NCBI RefSeq assembly: GCF_002742445.1
Contig: NZ_NJNQ01000001.1
Coordinates: forward strand, 62,001 to 126,000
Length of the DNA stretch: 64,000 nt
DNA from: Bifidobacterium sp. N4G05
GTDB taxonomy: Bacteria > Actinomycetota > Actinomycetes > Actinomycetales > Bifidobacteriaceae
Direction: 5' to 3'
The notes under the pieces were generated by a model. It made no database searches and had not been told where the DNA came from. It saw only the letters and a list, made by a program, of their open reading frames with translations. Both the position numbers and the translations under genes were made by a program. How positions within the stretch are numbered: position 1 is the stretch's first letter; the number at the start of each line of letters is the position of its first letter. Shown one piece after another: positions 18,567 through 26,896 of this stretch.

Positions 18567-20443
18567 GCCGCTCCCCCAGTCTTGCGTTCGATATGAACCG
18601 TGGCGCTCGTGGCTTTGAGCAGATACAAGTTGCCAGTCAGCTTAGTGAGGCTTCCGCCGCGCACATTGCCGGGCGTACCATTACTGGCACGGAACATCAG
18701 CCACCCTTGATCGGTGAGGTTGCCAAGTTTCAGATCCCAACTGGTATCGGTTGTTTCCATCGAAACCGTCAATCCTGAGAATCGTTGCACCGCCGCAGCG
18801 CATTCCGTTCCAGTCTGCATACGAATGGATGGAGCCGACTGTTCCAACCAATCCAAATAATCTTCCAATCCCTTGCGATAGGTTTCCCAACCTTCTTTCG
18901 CACCACGATCTTCATCAAGCAGATCGTCGGGATGCATGAAGTGCGTGCTCACATAGTGCATGTTCAATTCGGAAACCGCGGCAAGACGCATGTATGTGTC
19001 GCCCACCATGCCGCCGGACACGATACGGGGAGCCTCCACCACGCCATCGGCCGCAACACCGAACTCCTGTATGTACGGCAAGGAACTGTCGGAAGGCATA
19101 TACGTACTGGCGATGGCGCGAATCTGCGGCACATCCTCGCCTATGATCTTTCGTCCTTCTTGGGAGAGGATATTCGACGGCGGCACGTATACCGACGATG
19201 TTGCGGCCGGCAATACGTCTTTCTGGAATGCAATCAGTTCCTGCAATGATGCCATAATGGCTTTGCGATTCGGCCATTGCACGTACACGTATTCTTTGCT
19301 GTAATGCGTGTTCGGCAACACCAACGGCTGATGGTTGTACCCGTGATATCCTATTTCGCCGTTTTGCCGAAGCAACAATCCTCCGTAATACTCGAATTGT
19401 GTGTTATCCGTCTGTCGTACCGGAGCATCCTTGGTGTCATCGCCGTAATTCTCAATCATCACACCGGTGAAACGAATACCGTACCGTTCCGCAAGACGCA
19501 CCAAATCCGGCCACCATACTTGAGAATAGAATTCAGAAATACTCATGTTGTAGTCACGTTTGATGTATTTGCCATTGCCAGACGGTATCGGAGAGGGAAA
19601 ATCATCCAAGTAGAACGCCGCGCTGTTAATCACCGGATAGGCCATGGCAGAACCGAGCAGACTGAACGCCGAAGCGTAAAACCCTCGAAACACCTTGCCG
19701 TAAATGCCGATATTGCACATCACAGCCGTTCCTGACTCCACCGCGTTCCTCCACACCAATGGCGTTCTGCCATTGCTGCTGACCGCTTCCACCTGTGCAC
19801 GATCATTCAATGCGACGCTCAGCGACGATTTGAACGGGTCACTGAATGTGTATGTCTGGCCGCCACCCAACATAAAATCTTCGGACGGTGTAATGCCTTT
19901 AGTCGCCACATATTCGTATGTGGACGATTCAATGCCGATCTGCGGGCCGATTACGTCCAAATAGCCGGTTTTTTCGGGAGTCATGGCAAACATGACTCCG
20001 CCGCCCTTTTTGGCCCATTGCATGATTTGCAGCACGTGCTCGCCCAGACGGTCGAGATTAGGCATGGCCACTACTATGGTGCTGTAGTGATTCAACGCTG
20101 GAAATTCAGCGTTTTCGTCAGCCACGTCAACCGTAGTGGTAGGGACTTTCATATCAAGCAGAATCTGGTCGAGCATGGCTTCGGCATCGCTGACACCCTC
20201 CTGCGAACTGTCAACCACCAACAGATTCGTGGCTTTTTGTCCAGCGATAGCATTGGCTGCAGGAATGGCTTTGGCTCGATCCAAATACGTGATGTCGAAC
20301 CGCGTGGCACCATAATGCACGCCCAGGCTTTCCACCAGCAACACCAATGCGATGGCCATGAACACAGCCCAGACCTTGACCAGACCTTGCCAGCGGAATC
20401 GCTTCCACTTGGCCAACACGTCTGACAGGAATCCTCTAATCAT
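18563..20443 (-). CDS. PelA-like polysaccharide deacetylase (DUF2194 type)
   Basis: 626 residues with one N-terminal TM anchor (about 25-43) and the rest outside the cell. The NodB-like deacetylase motifs are visible: YLDDFPSP (Asp pair), YHGYNH (HxxxH metal ligands) and YVPPSN. An N-terminal region (about 60-280) resembles a glutamine-amidotransferase-like domain and the C-terminal ~110 residues a beta domain. It has no clear glycoside hydrolase domain, as in Gram-positive Pel deacetylases. It would remove acetyl groups from exported GalNAc-rich polymer to make it cationic. ATGA overlaps join it to both neighbours. Confidence 0.85.
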   Translation of the reverse strand: MIRGFLSDVLAKWKRFRWQGLVKVWAVFMAIALVLLVESLGVHYGATRFDITYLDRAKAIPAANAIAGQKATNLLVVDSSQEGVSDAEAMLDQILLDMKVPTTTVDVADENAEFPALNHYSTIVVAMPNLDRLGEHVLQIMQWAKKGGGVMFAMTPEKTGYLDVIGPQIGIESSTYEYVATKGITPSEDFMLGGGQTYTFSDPFKSSLSVALNDRAQVEAVSSNGRTPLVWRNAVESGTAVMCNIGIYGKVFRGFYASAFSLLGSAMAYPVINSAAFYLDDFPSPIPSGNGKYIKRDYNMSISEFYSQVWWPDLVRLAERYGIRFTGVMIENYGDDTKDAPVRQTDNTQFEYYGGLLLRQNGEIGYHGYNHQPLVLPNTHYSKEYVYVQWPNRKAIMASLQELIAFQKDVLPAATSSVYVPPSNILSQEGRKIIGEDVPQIRAIASTYMPSDSSLPYIQEFGVAADGVVEAPRIVSGGMVGDTYMRLAAVSELNMHYVSTHFMHPDDLLDEDRGAKEGWETYRKGLEDYLDWLEQSAPSIRMQTGTECAAAVQRFSGLTVSMETTDTSWDLKLGNLTDQGWLMFRASNGTPGNVRGGSLTKLTGNLYLLKATSATVHIERKTGGAA

Positions 20444-21354
20444 GCGCGTTCAGCCTCCTTGGCTCCAGTCCAGAACCGCAGCGTGCGTCTTCCTTGGCCA
20501 CCGAGATAAATATGCTTGCTTTCAATCTGCTGAACGGTTTGACGCAACGCACCGCCATCATTGCGTGCGGCATCGAGCCGTAGACGCATCAGCCATACAT
20601 CGCCTTGATCCGGCCACCGTTCCATAGCGTCGTCAATAGTGTGCGCGGCATCATCAAAGAGTTCAAGATCAATCTGCATTTGCGCAAGACGGCACGCAAC
20701 GTGATAATCGTCATGTTTACGAAGTCGTTCCTGCAACACTTCGGCATATCGCTGCTTCTGCAACTGCAATGCGTATCCTTGCGCAATACCGGAATTGACA
20801 TATCGTTCCAACGCATCGCAATAGCGTTCCAACATCGTTTCGGAATTTCGATGCTGCAGATAATCGTTACGGCAGCGCTGCAATGCAAGATCTTCTTTGG
20901 CACTGATCTGCGCCATGGCGGTAGCCGCGTAATGCACGACTTCCACATCCTCATTCAGTCGGGCCTGCGACAGCACATCGATATAACGGCTGGGATTGTC
21001 GTTGAGAATGGACATCACCAGACTGCGCCGCTGACTCGAATCGTTGACGATCAGTGCCTCTTCCAACGGCACTGTATTGGCGAAATCAGCTCGTTCCTCA
21101 ACCAGGATGCTTCGACGTTCCTCATCATCCACACGCATTTGCTCAAGCCCCGGAGCCGTGTGCTCACCAGCGCGAATCAGCGTGCGCGTATGCAGCATCA
21201 GCACACATAACGGCCCCCACAATGGCACCAGCAGCATGAAAGGAAGCAGCCGCCCCTCCACGCGAAGCACGCCAACGCGAGACAATACGCACAGCAGCAC
21301 GCATATCATTACATGCACGGCGATAAGCAGCATCGCCATCACCGTCGCGTTCAC
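20440..21354 (-). CDS. PelE-like membrane-anchored helical-repeat protein
   Basis: 304 residues: two TM helices in the first 60 residues, then a soluble all-helical domain (about 90-295) built of TPR-like pairs, for example HVACRLAQMQIDLELFDDA. Its position between the PelD-like and PelA-like genes, the two-TM-plus-TPR plan and the length fit PelE, which bridges PelD and PelG. Sequence divergence makes the identity an inference from architecture and context. Start and stop overlap the neighbours as ATGA. Confidence 0.78.
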   Translation of the reverse strand: MNATVMAMLLIAVHVMICVLLCVLSRVGVLRVEGRLLPFMLLVPLWGPLCVLMLHTRTLIRAGEHTAPGLEQMRVDDEERRSILVEERADFANTVPLEEALIVNDSSQRRSLVMSILNDNPSRYIDVLSQARLNEDVEVVHYAATAMAQISAKEDLALQRCRNDYLQHRNSETMLERYCDALERYVNSGIAQGYALQLQKQRYAEVLQERLRKHDDYHVACRLAQMQIDLELFDDAAHTIDDAMERWPDQGDVWLMRLRLDAARNDGGALRQTVQQIESKHIYLGGQGRRTLRFWTGAKEAERA

Positions 21355-23558
21355 ACTGTGCCGCCTTCATGCGATGCGGAGTCATTCGGTGCAGCGTCAC
21401 TGCGCGGCGTTTCATCCGCTTGCGACTCGGCAGCTACTTGTTCCGAAGCCTCAGCCAGCAACGAATCTTCCTCGTGGTCTGAAACCAGCTTCGCATGCAA
21501 TCCAGCCTGGGTCAAACGCTTGTTGATGATCGGCAGCTCATGCTCGCTGACCTGATCCATGAGCACATACACATTGCCGTCCTGCAGTACACCGGCCTCA
21601 TCCGTTTGACGAATGGCTCCCCTCAGGCGGCTACCATCGTCTTGCCAGGCGTCTTCCACACGCAACAGCAGATGATTGCTCATATGATTGCGCTTGAGCT
21701 CGTTTGCAGCCAGCACTCTGGGCAGGAACGCCTGAGTGTTCAAGAATTCCGTGCCGGGCACCAGCATCGCCTGCCGCGCAACATTCTCATAATCGAAGGC
21801 ACGCACCATTGCGGATTTCACCAAGCCGCACATGATGATGAACAGGTTCTGGAAGTACAGGTTCATTTGGTCGGGCTGGGCTTTGGCAAGCACAATCACC
21901 ACGGCCAGCCTGCCATTGGCATGCACGCCCGCCGCATACATTGGAAGATTTTGTTCGAGATTGCGGTTTACCCACAATCCGCCATGATCCAAGGCCGTAA
22001 CAATGTTGGCATAATTCTCAAGCAGCGCCGATTTACTGAATAAGGATTCGGTCTGCGGACTCGCGGCCATCAAATGCGCGAAACGACCACCATTATCGAT
22101 TCGGTAAATACCGAAACTATCGCCGCCCAACGTATCTTGCATAATGCGAATGGTCGCGTAATACAGCTTTCGAGGCAGCACTTCGTCCAATTCACGGGTC
22201 ATCGCATACATTTTGCCGAAACTGTCGCGCCTGCCGATAATCTGTCCGCGCAACATACGACGATCATCAAGCACATCGTGGTACAGGTCACGCAGGAACG
22301 CAAGTCGTTCACGCAGCAAACTGTTTTCGTCACGCATGAATCGCAGGTTTTCGCGATTGCGCATCTGTACATACCCACATACTGCGCCCGCAACGAAATA
22401 CACCACAAACGTAATCCAATTCGACGTATCGTAAAACAGTGGCGCAAATGACGCACCGTTCGACGCGTACGACAACGCCATGCCGACACATGCCAAAACC
22501 GCCGCGAACACGCCTGCGTTCAGTCCGTACATCGTGCCGACGATCACCACGAAAAACAGGCGCACATCCACGGTTCCCAGCTGATTGTTGCCTTGTACCG
22601 CGGAACGAAGCAACTCTTCCAGCATGAACGTGACGCAGATTTCGAATGCGATCCATGGTTTCGAATGGTTACGCAGAAAATCCCAAATCGGGTGCTTTCC
22701 GGACTGTTCCTGCGCACGCGCCTCTTTCCAGCGTTGCAGTACTAGGGGAAGATCCTGTTTGAGCGAATATCGCGGCGACCAGCCATAACGCAGACGCAGC
22801 GCATGGTCGTCTGCTGGGTAATGCTGTGGCCTGTCTTCGCCGAAAGACACCGACAATCCGGGGAACGCCTCGCGAATCATGTCTGCCAAATCGCCGTACG
22901 TGAAGTCAAACACGTTGGGCACGTGGAATACTTCGCTTTCAGCGGTCCAATCGTCGAACATGCGGTAGATCAGTTCGGCAAGATCGTCGGCGCAGAGAAA
23001 GCATGTCTGCTGCTGTTCGCGTTCGCGGAATGAGATCGACCCTGCTGCGGCCTGTTCGAACAGTCTGCCGAAATATGCGGTCACTCCATTGCGTTCGGGT
23101 GCATACAAGTATGGGCAGCGAACGATTTTCGCTTCCAGACGGTAGGTACGTGCGTAGTACAGGCAGAGTTCTTCCGATGCTCGAGACATCAGGCTTTTGC
23201 TGGTATCCCGTACGTCGGCGTTTTCCGGATAGGTGAACTCGGATTCGGGGCCGCTGACCATCAGCATTTGCGTTTGCCTGTTGCGAATGGCATGCAGAAG
23301 TCTTCGCAATGCGCCCAGATTGCCGTCTCTGTCGCTGCGTGGGGTCAGATTTTCAGAAAAGAATACGATGCGATCAAATTCGTATGTGGTGATGGTTTCG
23401 GCAAGGGTGTTGGCGTCAGACATGTTGACGATTCTGAGACGGTCATTGCCGTCTACGGTGTCTTCTCGTTCCGCTATCACCACATGGTCTCGGGGAAAGG
23501 CATGCTGAATCCACTGTTTGGTGATGAAATCGGTATTACCGACCAAAAGCACTTCCAT
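21351..23558 (-). CDS. PelD-like c-di-GMP receptor with N-terminal degenerate SDR domain
   Basis: 735 residues in four parts. (1) An NAD-epimerase-like SDR fold (about 1-280) whose YxxxK catalytic pair is replaced (S122...R126) and whose glycine loop is altered (VGNTDFIT). (2) Four TM helices (about 300-398) and a coiled stretch. (3) A GAF-like domain (about 440-595). (4) A degenerate GGDEF domain (about 600-690) with QDGNV in place of GGDEF but the I-site RQTD at 650-653, exactly five residues upstream. The last ~40 residues are acidic and disordered. Parts 2-4 match PelD, which activates Pel synthesis on binding c-di-GMP. First gene of the operon. Confidence 0.85.
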   Translation of the reverse strand: MEVLLVGNTDFITKQWIQHAFPRDHVVIAEREDTVDGNDRLRIVNMSDANTLAETITTYEFDRIVFFSENLTPRSDRDGNLGALRRLLHAIRNRQTQMLMVSGPESEFTYPENADVRDTSKSLMSRASEELCLYYARTYRLEAKIVRCPYLYAPERNGVTAYFGRLFEQAAAGSISFREREQQQTCFLCADDLAELIYRMFDDWTAESEVFHVPNVFDFTYGDLADMIREAFPGLSVSFGEDRPQHYPADDHALRLRYGWSPRYSLKQDLPLVLQRWKEARAQEQSGKHPIWDFLRNHSKPWIAFEICVTFMLEELLRSAVQGNNQLGTVDVRLFFVVIVGTMYGLNAGVFAAVLACVGMALSYASNGASFAPLFYDTSNWITFVVYFVAGAVCGYVQMRNRENLRFMRDENSLLRERLAFLRDLYHDVLDDRRMLRGQIIGRRDSFGKMYAMTRELDEVLPRKLYYATIRIMQDTLGGDSFGIYRIDNGGRFAHLMAASPQTESLFSKSALLENYANIVTALDHGGLWVNRNLEQNLPMYAAGVHANGRLAVVIVLAKAQPDQMNLYFQNLFIIMCGLVKSAMVRAFDYENVARQAMLVPGTEFLNTQAFLPRVLAANELKRNHMSNHLLLRVEDAWQDDGSRLRGAIRQTDEAGVLQDGNVYVLMDQVSEHELPIINKRLTQAGLHAKLVSDHEEDSLLAEASEQVAAESQADETPRSDAAPNDSASHEGGTV

Positions 23559-23920
23559 GCTACCGCCCCAGTGAATACTCCCTTAACGGGGTTATGGCAT
23601 AGCTCTACCCACAAACCCTCCATTGTTCCTGTCTTACGGTATTCCAGTGTAATCCGCCAACAGACAAATGCACCCCTCAACGGGGGTTTCTTGGTTATTG
23701 CTAAGTAGCGCATAAGATGACACACCCGTGCGGGGCATTGATACGCCCACATCACGGATTCAGCAAGACTTGAGATTAAGAGAGCCATGACCGAAGAGTC
23801 TGCTCCTTCAAAAAGTCATGGCCTCTCTGCAGTCAGTCCGCCGTAACTTTGGTTCCTATATGACTAAAAAAGTGACGAAAAACAAAAAACCTCGGAGATT
23901 TCCGAGGTTTAAAGCCATGG
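23559..23920 (-). promoter_or_regulatory. Leader/promoter region of the Pel-like operon
   Basis: 362 bases with no credible gene. On the minus strand TTGCTG-N17-TATCAA (about 23742-23771) is a possible promoter, which would leave a leader of ~170 bases. Within it are two short hairpins, 23671-23690 and 23577-23594, both with stems of C paired to G and the same hexaloop CGTTRA. Farther upstream lies a 13-bp imperfect inverted repeat (23779-23833). I see no c-di-GMP riboswitch core. Confidence 0.4.
23889..23911 (-). terminator. Terminator of the Glu-Asp-Phe tRNA operon
   Basis: AACCTCGGA paired with TCCGAGGTT around ATTT; on the minus strand it is followed by TTTTTTG and more T, a standard intrinsic terminator just after tRNA-Phe. 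Confidence 0.88.
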
Positions 23921-23993
23921 TGGCTCCGAGCGGCATCGATCCGCTGACCTAACGATTTTCAGTCGTTCGCTCTACCAACTGAGCTACAGAGCC
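23921..23993 (-). tRNA. tRNA-Phe (GAA)
   Basis: 73-base cloverleaf with acceptor GGCTCTG/CGGAGCC, D-arm AGCTCAGTTGGTAGAGC and anticodon GAA in ACTGAAAAT. The T-loop is ATCGATG-like rather than TTCGAAT, a mild oddity. Third in a three-tRNA operon. Confidence 0.93.
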
Positions 23994-24014
23994 ATGAACA
24001 GGAACCTGTTCGAG

Positions 24015-24088
24015 CGACCCCGGCCGGACTTGAACCGGTGACCTCCGCCGTGACAGGGCGGCGCTCTAACCAACTGAGCTACGGGGCC
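24015..24088 (-). tRNA. tRNA-Asp (GTC)
   Basis: 74-base cloverleaf, acceptor GGCCCCG/CGGGGTC with discriminator G, anticodon GTC, T-loop TTCAAGT. Identical in sequence to the tRNA-Asp at 26676-26749. Confidence 0.95.
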
Positions 24089-24113
24089 ATTGCCACCTTG
24101 TTACCAAGGTAAG

Positions 24114-24185
24114 TACCCCCTGAGAGAGTCGAACTCTCGTTGTCAGATTGAAAGTCTGGTGTCCTAACCGTTAGACGAAGGGGGC
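24114..24185 (-). tRNA. tRNA-Glu (TTC)
   Basis: 72-base cloverleaf, acceptor GCCCCCT/AGGGGGT, anticodon TTC in ACTTTCAAT, T-loop TTCGACT. First gene of the Glu-Asp-Phe operon. Confidence 0.95.
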
Positions 24186-24217
24186 GCTTTCAGCGTTTCC
24201 GCTTGACAACTCGCTTA

Positions 24218-24245
24218 ACTATACGCGAATCATCGAAACATGCAA
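24218..24245 (-). promoter_or_regulatory. Promoter of the Glu-Asp-Phe tRNA operon
   Basis: Minus-strand TTGCAT (24245-24240) and TATAGT (24223-24218) separated by 16 bases, placing the start of transcription about 25 bases before tRNA-Glu. The same TTGCA-N16-TA arrangement precedes two other tRNA genes in the window. Confidence 0.65.
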
Positions 24246-24352
24246 GTCTCGGCGTGTCGCAACGTTGCACAATTGCGGAAACCATGCTGTTCACATGTTG
24301 AAAATCGTTGAAACAAAGCCATTTCATCACATGAACAGCACAACACGAAGCC

Positions 24353-25246
24353 TCATACGCGGCGATAGGTGAAGTCATGAATCACACGACCGGCAGCAAG
24401 TCCTTTTTTCTCGAAATTCGTCAAAACTCGACCAGAAAAACGCTCGGATTCACCGAAATCGGCGTGTCGCAGACTTGCGGCTTCGTCGGCATTTCCCTTG
24501 CCGACATGCTCAACCGGCAGACTCACCGTCAACGTGCCGTCATTATGGAATCCTTCAATACCATCCATGACCTCATGCACATGCAATGCATAGTCTTCAA
24601 TATCGGTAGCGATCCGCCACACCCCTCCAGCCCACAGCGTGCGATGAATCTCACCGGCAAGCTCCGGTTGCACGATGCGGCGCTTGTGATGACGCATCTT
24701 GGGCCATGGATCAGGGAAGAAAGTCCATACTTCGGCTATCGAGCCATCTGCGGCGGCTTTGAAGAGTTCGGGAGCGTTGACCTGTGCGATGCGCAGATTA
24801 GCAAGGCCTTGTTTGCCCGCAAGCAGCATGGTGTGCGCCACACCCGGATCGTAGACTTCAAGCGCCAGAAAATTCATTTCCGGGCGTCCGGCGGCCGCGG
24901 CAACAATGTTTTCGCCCTGACCGGTGCCGATTTCCACAATCAGAGGATTGGCATTGCCCCACGCTTCCGCAATATACGGCTGATCGAACACCAGATCGTT
25001 TCGCACGTCAAGGGAGCTTTCACCTGCATTGATATTCAAAAGATAGGTATCGGCATAGGCATCCCATGCGCGCTGCAAGCGTGCGTCGAGCCTGGCGGAA
25101 CGACGCACGAAGGAAAGCACCTTGCGCCCATACAAGGCAGGACGCTGACCAGCATCAGCCTGTAGTTCACCTTGCGTTTTTGACATGTTTTGTTCGTTTT
25201 CGCCGTTTACTTGATTTTCAGTCGGCGTGTTCGCATCTTCTTGCAT
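24353..25246 (-). CDS. trmB: tRNA (guanine-N7-)-methyltransferase
   Basis: Methylates G46 of tRNA with S-adenosylmethionine. 297 residues; the SAM motif [11 protein letters not shown] (about 105) and the TrmB signature [15 protein letters not shown] (about 180) are intact, and the C-terminal NFEKKGL is typical. The first ~35 residues are hydrophilic and possibly dispensable; an alternative start is MSKTQG at residue 21. It lies next to a tRNA operon and divergent from galE. Confidence 0.94.
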   Translation of the reverse strand: MQEDANTPTENQVNGENEQNMSKTQGELQADAGQRPALYGRKVLSFVRRSARLDARLQRAWDAYADTYLLNINAGESSLDVRNDLVFDQPYIAEAWGNANPLIVEIGTGQGENIVAAAAGRPEMNFLALEVYDPGVAHTMLLAGKQGLANLRIAQVNAPELFKAAADGSIAEVWTFFPDPWPKMRHHKRRIVQPELAGEIHRTLWAGGVWRIATDIEDYALHVHEVMDGIEGFHNDGTLTVSLPVEHVGKGNADEAASLRHADFGESERFSGRVLTNFEKKGLAAGRVIHDFTYRRV

Positions 25247-25302
25247 ACCCTATTTATAGAGGAAACGCAGGAACGGAGCGATTATGTGCGTTACTGTTCA
25301 TG

Positions 25303-25373
25303 TGTTATACTCAAATTGTTCAAAAAGTAACAAACTAGAGCAAAAGTGAACAACGTTCGTTGAACGTTCGTTT
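25303..25373 (+). promoter_or_regulatory. galE promoter (extended -10) and tandem repeat
   Basis: TGTTATACT (25303-25311) is an extended -10 element. Downstream, inside the leader, AACGTTCGTTG and AACGTTCGTTT stand head to tail at 25352-25373; AACGTT is itself palindromic, so this could be an operator. Confidence 0.5.
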
Positions 25374-25419
25374 TTCGAACCAAAGCGCTTTATCGCTCAT
25401 TTGGAGGAAAGGCCAGAAC

Positions 25420-26430
25420 ATGACAGTTCTCGTCACTGGTGGGTGCGGCTACATTGGCGCCCACGTCGTCCACGCTCTTCATCAGGCCGGCGAACAGGTC
25501 GTCGTCGTTGACGATCTGAGCTACGGCAAGCCAACCCGCATCGAAGGCTCCCGCCTGTACGGCATGGATATCGCCGCTCCGGGTGCCGGCGAACGTCTCG
25601 CCGAAATCATGAAGGCCGAAGGCGTCGACTCCGTCATTCATTTCGCTGCCCGCAAGCAGGTCGGCGAATCCGTTGAGAAGCCGCTGTGGTACTACCAGCA
25701 GAACATCAACGGCATGCTCAACGTGCTCATCGGCATGCGCGACTCTGGCGCCAAGAAGCTCGTCTTCTCCTCTTCCGCAGCCACCTACGGCGTTCCGCCG
25801 GTCGACGTGGTGCCGGAAGACGTCGTTCCGATGCTGCCGATCAACCCGTACGGCCAGACCAAGCTGTTCGGCGAGTGGATGGCTCGCGCCTGCGAAGAGC
25901 CGTACGGCATTCGCTTCTGCGGTCTGCGCTACTTCAACGTGGCCGGCTGCGGTCCGGTCGAGCTCGAGGATCCGGCAATCCTGAACCTCATCCCGATGCT
26001 GTTCGACCGCCTGAAGAAAGGCAAGGCTCCGGCAATCTTCGGCGACGACTACCCGACTCCGGACGGCACCTGCGTGCGCGACTACATCCATGTTTCCGAT
26101 CTGGCCGACGCCCACATCGCCGCCCTGAAGTACCTGGACCGCGACGAGCGCAAGTACGACGCCTTCAACGTCGGCACCGGCGAAGGCACCTCCGTGCGCC
26201 AGATCGTCGATGAGGTCAAGAAGGTCACAGGTCTGCCGTTCAAGGAGGCCGTCATGGGCCGTCGCGCGGGCGATCCGCCGCACCTGATCGGTTCCCCGAA
26301 GCGCATCAACGAAGAGATGGGCTGGCACGCACAGTACAACGTGGAAGACATCGTGAAGTCCGCCTGGGCAGCATGGCAGGCCAATCCGGAACACCATATC
26401 GACGTCGAAACCTGGAAGCAGGCCGACTGA
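25420..26430 (+). CDS. galE: UDP-glucose 4-epimerase
   Basis: 336-residue extended SDR enzyme interconverting UDP-Glc/UDP-Gal (and possibly the GlcNAc/GalNAc forms). The NAD loop TGGCGYIGAH opens the protein; the catalytic Ser region SSSAATYG and the YGQTK motif (YxxxK) are intact, as is RYFNVAG. Upstream GGAGGAAAGG serves as ribosome site. It is part of the Leloir-type sugar metabolism of bifidobacteria and could also supply UDP-GalNAc to the nearby Pel-like operon, since galE occurs in other Gram-positive Pel clusters. Confidence 0.95.
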   Translation: MTVLVTGGCGYIGAHVVHALHQAGEQVVVVDDLSYGKPTRIEGSRLYGMDIAAPGAGERLAEIMKAEGVDSVIHFAARKQVGESVEKPLWYYQQNINGMLNVLIGMRDSGAKKLVFSSSAATYGVPPVDVVPEDVVPMLPINPYGQTKLFGEWMARACEEPYGIRFCGLRYFNVAGCGPVELEDPAILNLIPMLFDRLKKGKAPAIFGDDYPTPDGTCVRDYIHVSDLADAHIAALKYLDRDERKYDAFNVGTGEGTSVRQIVDEVKKVTGLPFKEAVMGRRAGDPPHLIGSPKRINEEMGWHAQYNVEDIVKSAWAAWQANPEHHIDVETWKQAD

Positions 26431-26478
26431 TTTCAACAAAACGTAGTGTCGTGAGCGACAACACGGCACCGCAAACGT

Positions 26479-26528
26479 AACGGCCGGTCGTATATGAGAA
26501 GTTTTCCCCTCATATACGACCGGCCGTT
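26479..26528 (+). terminator. galE terminator
   Basis: Perfect 20-bp inverted repeat (26479-26498 with 26509-26528) around a 10-base loop, followed by TGCTTTGTTTT. Confidence 0.9.
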
Positions 26529-26613
26529 GCTTTGTTTTCCCGCTATTTCTGATTTCACAAACATTTTTTCCTTCGACGATCCATGCAAATATTCGCCGAT
26601 GACACGCCGTGAT

Positions 26614-26641
26614 TTGCACAATGGCGACTTTGCCGTAATAT
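26614..26641 (+). promoter_or_regulatory. tRNA-Asp promoter
   Basis: TTGCAC (26614-26619), 16-base spacer, TAATAT (26636-26641), 34 bases before the tRNA. Confidence 0.65.
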
Positions 26642-26675
26642 ATACATTTGTTGTCATTCGCAAGATTGAAACAAC

Positions 26676-26749
26676 GGCCCCGTAGCTCAGTTGGTTAGAG
26701 CGCCGCCCTGTCACGGCGGAGGTCACCGGTTCAAGTCCGGCCGGGGTCG
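26676..26749 (+). tRNA. tRNA-Asp (GTC), second copy
   Basis: Same 74-base sequence as 24015-24088 on the other strand; a T6 run follows directly after its 3' end and may stop transcription. Confidence 0.95.
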
Positions 26750-26834
26750 CTTTTTTATTTCTTTTTGAATCTTTTCAGATATCTTTTGCGATTGTCGTAT
26801 TGCGGTTGTCACGCCAGCATATCTCTCATACAAA

Positions 26835-26866
26835 AAAGCCCGGTTCAAACGAACCGAGCTTTTTCA
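26835..26866 (-). terminator. Terminator after the LMW phosphatase gene
   Basis: Stem AAAAGC-CGGTTC / GAACCG-GCTTTT with one mismatch and loop AAAC; T6 on the minus strand. Confidence 0.85.
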
Positions 26867-26896
26867 ATCGCCTCGAATGGCACATTCAACATAGGT

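Noticed and set aside
23559..23880. c-di-GMP riboswitch before the Pel-like operon
   Set aside because: I looked for the conserved GGxxACGCAAAGC-type core and tetraloop-receptor pattern and did not find them; only short hairpins are present. A covariance-model search would settle it.
24015..26749. Two identical tRNA-Asp genes on opposite strands as ends of an integrated or inverted element
   Set aside because: The interval holds only trmB and galE, both core genes with normal composition, and no integrase; identical tRNA copies are common.
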